A stretch of 12,740 nucleotides of DNA from CAZYMF01 sp964648215 (GTDB taxonomy: Bacteria > Desulfobacterota > Binatia > HRBIN30 > JACQVA1): NCBI GenBank assembly GCA_964648215.1, contig CAZYMF010000142.1, positions 1 through 12,740 on the forward strand, given 5' to 3'. The notes under the pieces were generated by a model that was given only the letters and a program-made list of their open reading frames with translations, ran no database searches and was not told the origin of the DNA. The position numbers and the translations under genes were made by a program. This document shows positions 8,182 to 12,740 of the stretch, one piece after another (position 1 is the stretch's first letter; every line of letters begins with the position of its first letter).

Positions 8182-8827
8182 GCAAGTGGCGGCGGCCCCG
8201 CATCAGCATCAATTCGACGACGCCGAGCAGCAGTACGAAGCCTCGGCGCTGGGAATGTGGGCGTTCCTGGCGACCGAGATCATGTTCTTCGGCGGCATGT
8301 TCACGGCGTACGCGCTCTATCGCTCGATGTATCCCGAGGCCTTCGGCCACGGCAGCAACCATCTCGATCTGTTCCTGGGCACGGTGAACACCGCCGTGCT
8401 GATCGGCAGCAGCTTGACCATGGCGCTGGCCGTTCACGCCTCCGAGGTCGGCCATCGCCGCCAGCTGGTGATCTTCTTGCTCCTGACGATGGCGCTGGGG
8501 TCGGTTTTTCTCGGCATCAAGGGGGTCGAGTACTACGCCAAGTTCGTCGATCACCTCGTGCCCGGTCCGAGCTTCCACTGGCCCGGTGCCGACGCGCAGC
8601 ACGTGCAGCTCTTCTTCTCGCTGTACTTCGTCATGACCGGCCTGCACGCGCTGCACATGATCATCGGTCTCGGGGTGCTGGCCGTGCTCGTCTTCCGCGC
8701 CCAGCGCGGCCGCTTCGGACCCGGCTATCACAACCCGGTCGAGATGACCGGGCTGTACTGGCACTTCGTCGACATCATCTGGATCTTTCTGTTCCCGCTG
8801 CTCTACCTCGTCGAGCGGCACCACTGA
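8174..8827 (+). CDS. coxC: Cytochrome c oxidase subunit III (five-helix form), TTG start
   Basis: A 217-residue protein with five predicted helices at about 26-48, 67-88, 97-118, 146-171 and 196-213. It therefore lacks the first two helices of the seven-helix subunit III, as is usual in caa3 oxidases. Seen: the conserved glutamate E35 in FLATEIMFFGG, VMTGLHALHMIIG at 153-165 and the C-terminal YWHFVDIIWIFLFPLLYLVE signature. Subunit III binds lipid beside subunit I, and supports proton uptake and O2 delivery. The start is TTG at 8174, inside the end of coxA. A strong AGGAGGTG begins at 8162 with suitable spacing, and no ATG or GTG upstream would keep the family N-terminus. Translation is probably coupled to coxA. 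Confidence 0.95.
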   Translation: MSEQVAAAPHQHQFDDAEQQYEASALGMWAFLATEIMFFGGMFTAYALYRSMYPEAFGHGSNHLDLFLGTVNTAVLIGSSLTMALAVHASEVGHRRQLVIFLLLTMALGSVFLGIKGVEYYAKFVDHLVPGPSFHWPGADAQHVQLFFSLYFVMTGLHALHMIIGLGVLAVLVFRAQRGRFGPGYHNPVEMTGLYWHFVDIIWIFLFPLLYLVERHH

Positions 8828-8859
8828 GGCGAAGAGAAGGGTCGAGCCAGAGGCAGGTT

Positions 8860-9159
8860 ATGTCCGAGTACGTCGTCTCCCCGAAGATCTACTTCACCAT
8901 CTTCTCGTGCTTGCTCGTCCTGACTGCCCTCACCGTGGCGGCGGCGACCGTCGATCTCGGTCGCTTCAACGTCGTCGTCGCCCTCGGCATCGCCGGGGTC
9001 AAGGGCTCACTGGTGCTGCTCTATTTCATGCACCTGCGCTACAGCCAGAAGCTCACCTGGCTCGTCGTGGCCGGAGCCTTCGTCTGGCTCTTCATCCTGA
9101 TCGGCCTGACCATGAGCGACGAGTTGACGCGCCACTGGCTGATGATGGCCGGCCGCTGA
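8860..9159 (+). CDS. coxD: Cytochrome c oxidase subunit IV (prokaryotic COX4_pro type)
   Basis: A 99-residue protein with three membrane helices at about 11-30, 36-58 and 66-85. Seen: near the N-terminus KIYFTIFSCLLVLTALTV, then GIAGVKGSLVLLYFMHLRYS with its conserved-looking lysine, and a final helix VAGAFVWLFILIGLTMSDE. This pattern matches the small subunit IV of bacterial caa3 and related oxidases, a structural subunit without cofactors. The ATG at 8860 is preceded by AGAGGCAGG; longer in-frame upstream sequence lies inside coxC and is not used. It begins 32 bp after coxC, the widest gap in the respiratory operon, and is probably its last gene, because a 181-bp non-coding gap follows. Confidence 0.93.
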   Translation: MSEYVVSPKIYFTIFSCLLVLTALTVAAATVDLGRFNVVVALGIAGVKGSLVLLYFMHLRYSQKLTWLVVAGAFVWLFILIGLTMSDELTRHWLMMAGR

Positions 9160-9187
9160 GCACCACGCCACCTCCCGGTGACTTGCC

Positions 9188-9240
9188 GGTCTCGCGTCTC
9201 CGGTTTTCCGTTTCCTGATTCTCGTTTCTGCTTCTGATCG
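9188..9240 (+). other. Pyrimidine-rich tract downstream of coxD
   Basis: On the + strand this stretch is strongly C/T-rich, with degenerate repeats of a CGTTTC-TG-TTCT-like unit (for example CGTTTCCTGATTCT followed by CGTTTCTGCTTCTGAT). It lies just after the last oxidase gene. A C/T-rich, G-poor transcript would be a plausible loading site for Rho, but no consensus exists that could prove it from sequence. It could also be a relic of a simple repeat. Confidence 0.35.
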
Positions 9241-9260
9241 CGTGTCGCCGAGAGGGGGCC

Positions 9261-9286
9261 CGGTGGGGGTACTTGCGCCCTCACCG
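9261..9286 (+). terminator. Hairpin between coxD and the encapsulin operon, possible terminator or leader structure
   Basis: CGGTGGGGG (9261-9269) can pair with CCCTCACCG (9278-9286) over nine base pairs with one G-U wobble and an eight-base loop. It is followed at once by the palindrome CCTCGAGG (9287-9294), and by a short TTTT at 9300-9303. A true intrinsic terminator would have the T-run directly after the stem, so this is at best a weak one. It could instead be a structure in the leader of the encapsulin transcript. Confidence 0.4.
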
Positions 9287-9330
9287 CCTCGAGGATAGCT
9301 TTTGGGATGTTATCTTCGCTCCGCTCGAAC

Positions 9331-9336
9331 AGGAGG
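9331..9336 (+). promoter_or_regulatory. Ribosome binding site of the encapsulated ferritin gene
   Basis: AGGAGG, a perfect Shine-Dalgarno core, lies four bases before the ATG at 9341. It decides the start against the in-frame TTG at 9302, which would add 13 unrelated residues encoded across the ribosome binding site. Confidence 0.85.
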
Positions 9337-9340
9337 TTCC

Positions 9341-9718
9341 ATGGCCAGTGACACCTATCACGAATCGCTAGAGTTGCTGTCGGAAGACACCAAGAACATG
9401 CACCGGGGCCTCGTCTCTCTGATCGAGGAGCTGGAGGCGATCGACTGGTACCAGCAGCGGGCCGATGCCTGCTCGGACGCGGCCCTCAAGCAGGTGCTGC
9501 TGCACAACCGCAACGAGGAGATCGAGCACGCGACGATGACGCTGGAGTGGATTCGGCGCCACGAGCCGCACTTCGACCTGCAGCTGCGAACCTACCTGTT
9601 CACCGACGGGCCGATCACCGAGGTGGAAGAGAAGGCCACGGGCGATGCGGGCGAAGTTGCCGCGGCCGCGCCGGCCGGCGATTCGCTCGGTCTCGGCGGC
9701 CTGAAAGCACGGGGATGA
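9341..9718 (+). CDS. encFtn: Encapsulated ferritin-like protein (EncFtn), cargo of the adjacent encapsulin
   Basis: A 125-residue, mostly helical protein. Seen: LIEELEAIDWYQQR (27-40), supplying E29, E30, E32 and W36, then HNRNEEIEHATMTLEW (55-70), supplying E60 and H63. By alignment from memory these equal the metal-entry and ferroxidase residues of Rhodospirillum rubrum EncFtn (E31, E32, E34, W38, E62, H65). LRTYLFTDGPITEVEE follows, then a low-complexity linker rich in Ala and Gly (101-113), and a C-terminal DSLGLGGLKARG (114-125) that resembles the encapsulin-targeting peptide. Known of the family: two such two-helix protomers form a ferroxidase centre at their interface and assemble into a ring of ten. 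The ring oxidises Fe(II), and the iron is stored inside the encapsulin shell. The shell gene starts one base after this stop. Confidence 0.95.
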   Translation: MASDTYHESLELLSEDTKNMHRGLVSLIEELEAIDWYQQRADACSDAALKQVLLHNRNEEIEHATMTLEWIRRHEPHFDLQLRTYLFTDGPITEVEEKATGDAGEVAAAAPAGDSLGLGGLKARG

Positions 9719-9719
9719 C

Positions 9720-10535
9720 ATGGACATTCTGAAGCGACAGCAAGCGCCGATCGTGCCCGAGGCATGGTCGGAAATCGACGGCGAAGCCAAGCGCGTCCTG
9801 GCCCTCAACCTGGCGGGACGGCAGTTGGTCGACTTCGACGGCCCCCACGGCTGGAGGTACGCGGCGGTCAACATCGGCCGGCTCAACCTTCACAAGAAGC
9901 CGCCCCTGGCCGGCGTGCACGTCGGCACCCGCTTGGTGCAGCCGCTGGTCGAGGTGCGGGTTCCGTTCATGCTCGACATCATGGAGATGGACTGTGTCGC
10001 CCGCGGCGCGGCGGGGCTGGACCTCGCGCCCGTGGTCGAGGCCTCCGAGCGCATTGCCCACATGGAGGACGAGGCGATCTTCAACGGCTTCAAGGACGGC
10101 GGCATCACCGGCCTGATCGAGGCCAGCCCGCACAAGCCTCTGGCCATTCCGGCGGCCGCGATGAAGTACCCGCAGCTGGTCGTCGAGGCGCGCGAGACGC
10201 TGCGCGAGGCCGGTATCAACGGGCCGTACGCGCTGGCTCTCGGCACCCGTTGCTACAAGGAGGTGGCCCAGGCGAGCGAGGACGGTTATCCGATCCGCAA
10301 GCGCATCGAGCAGCAGATCATCGACGGCCCGCTGGTGTGGGCGCCGTCGGTGCAGGGGGCCGTCCTGCTCTCCCGGCGCGGGGGCGACTTCGTCCTGACG
10401 GTCGGTCAGGACCTGTCCATCGGCTACGCGGCGCACGAGCGCGAGAAGGTCGAGCTCTACCTGACCGAGTCGTTCACCTTCCGCGTGCTGGAAGGCGCGG
10501 CGGCGATCTACCTGAAGCACTCGGGAAAATCCTAA
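9720..10535 (+). CDS. enc: Family 1 encapsulin shell protein (HK97 fold)
   Basis: A 271-residue protein of the usual length for a family 1 encapsulin (linocin M18-like). Seen: an N-terminal arm with LKRQQAPIVPEAWSEIDGEA (4-23), the LNLAGRQLVDFDGPHGW segment (29-45), the MEDEAIFNG region (115-123), APSVQGAVLLSRRGGDF (208-224), then VGQDLSIGYAAHE and LTESFTFRVLEGAAAIYL towards the C-terminus. Known of the family: such subunits form a hollow icosahedral cage, commonly of 60 copies at this length, which binds the C-terminal peptides of its cargo on the inner surface near the N-terminal helix. The cargo is the EncFtn encoded immediately upstream, so the pair should form an iron-storage compartment. 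GGGGA at 9711-9715 inside the end of encFtn serves as ribosome binding site. A phage capsid protein is excluded by the cargo gene and the absence of phage genes. Confidence 0.97.
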   Translation: MDILKRQQAPIVPEAWSEIDGEAKRVLALNLAGRQLVDFDGPHGWRYAAVNIGRLNLHKKPPLAGVHVGTRLVQPLVEVRVPFMLDIMEMDCVARGAAGLDLAPVVEASERIAHMEDEAIFNGFKDGGITGLIEASPHKPLAIPAAAMKYPQLVVEARETLREAGINGPYALALGTRCYKEVAQASEDGYPIRKRIEQQIIDGPLVWAPSVQGAVLLSRRGGDFVLTVGQDLSIGYAAHEREKVELYLTESFTFRVLEGAAAIYLKHSGKS

Positions 10536-10547
10536 TCGCAAGATTAG
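10532..10547 (+). repeat. Short inverted repeat spanning the encapsulin stop codon
   Basis: CTAATC (10532-10537), GCAA, GATTAG (10542-10547) forms a six-base-pair stem closed by a GNRA-type tetraloop, with the TAA stop inside the left arm. No T-run follows, so it is not a standard terminator. It may protect the 3' end of the message, or be a chance match. Confidence 0.35.
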
Positions 10548-10682
10548 CATCCCTTGTCTGAAGGAAACGCTCCCCGGGTTTGGCCGCCTGGGCCGGCACG
10601 TTTCGGCTCCTCCCGCGGGTTCGGGCGCGACGGTGTTTTCCGCCGGAGTGCGCCTACCCGTCTGGCCGCAGTGGTTCACTGG

Positions 10683-10691
10683 TGGTATGAA
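10683..10691 (+). promoter_or_regulatory. Possible extended -10 promoter element for sdhCA
   Basis: TGGTATGAA resembles an extended -10 box (TG-n-TATAAT, with four of six core bases). It lies about 50 bp before the sdhC start in a 205-bp gap that must hold any independent sdh promoter. The -35 region about 17 bases upstream is poor. A 13-base dyad, CAGTG-GTT-CACTG (10669-10681), sits immediately upstream and could be an operator. This is an inference from weak matches. Confidence 0.25.
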
Positions 10692-10740
10692 AGTCGGCGG
10701 TGAAGTGGTTGGCCCACTCTGATCCGGGAGGGAGTTGAAC

Positions 10741-11409
10741 GTGTCACTCGTCGTACAGTTTCTGACGTCGTCGGTCGGCCGCAAGGTGCTGATGGGGCTG
10801 ACGGGGTTGCTGCTGATCGGGTTCCTGATCGTGCACCTGGAAGGCAACCTCCTGGTCTTCGCCAGCGCCGAGGCTTTCAACGAGCACAGCCACGCGCTGA
10901 TCTCGAACCCGCTCATCTATTTCGCCGAGATCGCGCTGCTGGTCCTGTTCCTCGCGCACTTCGTCAGCGGAATCCTGGTGACGCTGAACAACCGCGCGGC
11001 GCGCCCGCAAGGCTACGTCCGCAAGGAGCGCGCCGGCCACAACAGTCACAAGTCCGTCTCGTCGACGACGATGATCTGGACCGGCCTCGTGGTGCTGGTG
11101 TTCGTGCCGCTGCACATCTTCACCTTCAAGTTCGGCACCTACTACGCGTCGGCGACGGATCCGCGCATGCGCGACCTCTATCGGTTGGTGATCGAGGAGT
11201 TTCAGAAGCCGTGGCTGGTGGCGTGGTACGTCGTCGCCATGGTCGTCATCGGCTTCCACCTCTGGCACGGGTTCGGCAGCGCCTTCGAGTCGTTGGGGAT
11301 CGCCTATCGCAAGCCGCTGCGGCGATTCGGCCAGGTGCTCGCGGTCGCGTTGGCCGCTGGTTTCCTGATCATCCCTGTCGTCATCTACATAATGGGAGGT
11401 AAGCTGTGA
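10741..11409 (+). CDS. sdhC: Succinate dehydrogenase / fumarate reductase cytochrome b subunit (single-subunit, diheme type)
   Basis: A 222-residue membrane protein with five predicted helices. Histidines H32, H73, H125 and H173 (H176 nearby) lie in successive helices, the arrangement that binds two b hemes in the single-subunit anchors of Bacillus and Wolinella enzymes. The motifs GLTGLLLIGFLIVHLEGNLL and FHLWHGFGSAFESLG match the b558 family. It anchors the SdhAB catalytic part and exchanges electrons with quinone, usually menaquinone in this type. The GTG at 10741 is preferred because GGGAGGGAG (10726-10734) then has normal spacing; the TTG at 10735 would touch that site. A diheme anchor with menaquinone points to a membrane-potential-linked enzyme, but quinone type cannot be read from the sequence. 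It overlaps sdhA by four bases (GTGA). Confidence 0.95.
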   Translation: MSLVVQFLTSSVGRKVLMGLTGLLLIGFLIVHLEGNLLVFASAEAFNEHSHALISNPLIYFAEIALLVLFLAHFVSGILVTLNNRAARPQGYVRKERAGHNSHKSVSSTTMIWTGLVVLVFVPLHIFTFKFGTYYASATDPRMRDLYRLVIEEFQKPWLVAWYVVAMVVIGFHLWHGFGSAFESLGIAYRKPLRRFGQVLAVALAAGFLIIPVVIYIMGGKL

Positions 11410-12740
11410 TCCTCGACGGCAAAGTTCCCTCCGGTCCGTTGGACTCGAAATGGGACCGGCACAAGTTCGCCATGAAGCTGGTAAACCCGGCCAACCGCCG
11501 CAAGCACACCGTGATCGTGGTGGGCACGGGCCTGGCGGGGGCCTCGGCGGCCGCGTCGCTGGGTGAGCTGGGCTACAACGTCCTCAGCTTCACGATTCTC
11601 GACAGTCCCCGTCGCTCGCACAGCATCGCCGCCCAGGGCGGCATCAACGCGGCGAAGAACTACAAGAACGACGGCGATTCCGTCTTCCGGCTGTTCTACG
11701 ACACCATCAAGGGCGGCGACTTCCGCTCGCGCGAAGGCAACGTCTACCGGCTGGCGCAGGTGAGCGTCAACATCATCGACCAGTGCGTGGCGCAGGGCGT
11801 GCCGTTCGCGCGCGAGTACGGCGGGCTGCTCGACAATCGCTCCTTCGGCGGCGCCCAGGTATCGCGCACGTTCTACGCCCGCGGGCAGACGGGCCAGCAG
11901 CTGCTCCTCGGCGCCTACAGCGCGCTGATGCGCCAGGTGAACAGCGGCCAGGTGAAGCTGTTCGAGCGCCGCGAGATGCTCGATCTGGTGGTGATCAACG
12001 GCCAGGCCCGCGGCATCGTGGCGCGCAACCTGGTCACCGGCGAGATCGAACGCTACGCCGCCGACGCGGTGCTGCTGTGTACCGGCGGCTACGGCAACGT
12101 CTACTTCCTGTCCACCAACGCCGGCAACTCCAACGTCACCGCCGCTTGGCGCTGCGCCAAGCGCGGGGCGTTCTTCGGCAACCCGTCGTACGTGCAGATC
12201 CATCCCACCTGCATTCCGGTCACCGGCGACTACCAGGCCAAGCTGACGCTCATGAGCGAGAGCCTGCGCAACGACGGCCGCGTCTGGGTGCCGAAGAAGG
12301 CCGGCGACAAGCGCCCGCCGAATCAGATTCCGCCCGACGAGCGCGACTACTACCTCGAGCGCAAGTACCCCAGCTTCGGCAATCTGGTGCCGCGCGACGT
12401 CGCCTCGCGCAACGCCAAGGATATTTGCGACTCGGGCTATGGCGTGGGGCCGGGCGGTCAGGGGGTCTACCTCGACTTTGGCGAGGCCATCTCCCGCCTG
12501 GGGCAGGACGCCATCCGCGACCGCTACGGCAACCTGTTTCAGATGTACGAGAAGATCACCGCCGAGGACCCCTACGAGGTGCCGATGCGGATTTTCCCCG
12601 CGCCGCACTACACCATGGGGGGGCTTTGGGTGGATTACAACCTGATGAGTAACCTGTCCGGGCTGCACGTCATCGGCGAGGCCAACTTCTCAGACCACGG
12701 CTCCAACCGGCTGGGCGCCAGCGCGCTGATGCATGGGCTG
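11406..12740 (+). CDS. sdhA: Succinate dehydrogenase / fumarate reductase flavoprotein subunit, 3' end outside window
   Basis: An open frame of 445 codons runs from GTG 11406 off the right edge. Seen: the FAD-binding GTGLAGASAA (40-49); SHSIAAQGGINAA (71-83), in which H72 is the expected covalent FAD attachment site; HPT at 266-268; LVPRDVASR with R330 at the place of the catalytic arginine; HYTMGG with H401; and GEANFSDHGSNRLGASAL near the edge. These are the SdhA signatures, and the sequence style (KNDGDSVFRLFYDTIKGGD, for example) fits the branch that pairs with single-subunit SdhC anchors. That branch is roughly 640 residues long, so about 195 residues are missing. It oxidises succinate to fumarate, or the reverse, and passes electrons to SdhB, whose gene should follow outside the window. 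The start overlaps the sdhC stop. Confidence 0.95.
   Translation, partial: MILDGKVPSGPLDSKWDRHKFAMKLVNPANRRKHTVIVVGTGLAGASAAASLGELGYNVLSFTILDSPRRSHSIAAQGGINAAKNYKNDGDSVFRLFYDTIKGGDFRSREGNVYRLAQVSVNIIDQCVAQGVPFAREYGGLLDNRSFGGAQVSRTFYARGQTGQQLLLGAYSALMRQVNSGQVKLFERREMLDLVVINGQARGIVARNLVTGEIERYAADAVLLCTGGYGNVYFLSTNAGNSNVTAAWRCAKRGAFFGNPSYVQIHPTCIPVTGDYQAKLTLMSESLRNDGRVWVPKKAGDKRPPNQIPPDERDYYLERKYPSFGNLVPRDVASRNAKDICDSGYGVGPGGQGVYLDFGEAISRLGQDAIRDRYGNLFQMYEKITAEDPYEVPMRIFPAPHYTMGGLWVDYNLMSNLSGLHVIGEANFSDHGSNRLGASALMHGL

Noticed and set aside
9273..9301. Sigma-70 promoter for encFtn (TTGCGC, 17 bases, TAGCTT)
   Set aside because: Only three of six bases match in each box, and the first box lies inside the hairpin loop; too weak to list.
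9302..9340. Upstream TTG start for encFtn
   Set aside because: The extension would translate the AGGAGG ribosome binding site and adds residues unlike the family N-terminus.
9720..10535. Encapsulin gene as a prophage capsid remnant
   Set aside because: The HK97-type fold is shared, but length, motifs and the adjacent cargo gene identify an encapsulin. No phage genes are present.
10735..10740. TTG start for sdhC
   Set aside because: It begins directly after the GGGAGGGAG site, leaving no spacer; the GTG six bases on has normal spacing.

Overview
The window is a high-GC (estimated mid-60s %) bacterial segment carrying aerobic respiratory-chain genes. Every supported gene lies on the + strand. 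An alternative complex III (ACIII) operon joined to a caa3-type oxidase, a heme-lipoprotein ActE, an encapsulin/encapsulated-ferritin pair and a single-membrane-subunit succinate dehydrogenase fit an aerobic Gram-negative bacterium of the deltaproteobacterial, Binatota-like, acidobacterial or gemmatimonadal kind. The sequence alone does not settle the phylum.

Region 1 (1-4608) is the ACIII block. It holds the 3' end of actB (iron-sulfur subunit), actC (NrfD-like quinol subunit), actD (DUF3341-type subunit), actE (monoheme c lipoprotein), actF (second NrfD-like subunit) and a small single-helix membrane protein of unknown role (4177-4608). Region 2 (4613-9159) is the terminal oxidase block: a SCO-type copper chaperone, coxB with a fused cytochrome c domain, coxA of the A2 (YS-motif) type, coxC with a TTG start, and coxD. 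From actB to coxD all intergenic gaps are 32 bp or less and three junctions overlap, so this looks like one transcription unit. Electrons would run quinol -> ACIII -> ActE and/or the CoxB cytochrome c domain -> CuA -> heme a / a3-CuB, with SCO supplying copper to CuA.

Region 3 (9160-10535) starts with a 181-bp gap containing a pyrimidine-rich tract and a 9-bp hairpin. It is followed by a two-gene iron-storage nanocompartment: an encapsulated ferritin-like protein with a C-terminal cargo peptide, then a family 1 encapsulin one base later. Region 4 (10536-12740) starts with a 205-bp gap holding small dyads and a possible promoter. It continues with sdhC (five-helix diheme cytochrome b) and the first 445 codons of sdhA, which overlap by 4 bp and run off the window.

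The least-explained items are the small protein at 4177-4608 and the placement of an iron-storing encapsulin between the oxidase and succinate dehydrogenase genes, which are heavy consumers of heme and iron-sulfur iron. No mobile element, CRISPR array, tRNA or rRNA was seen.
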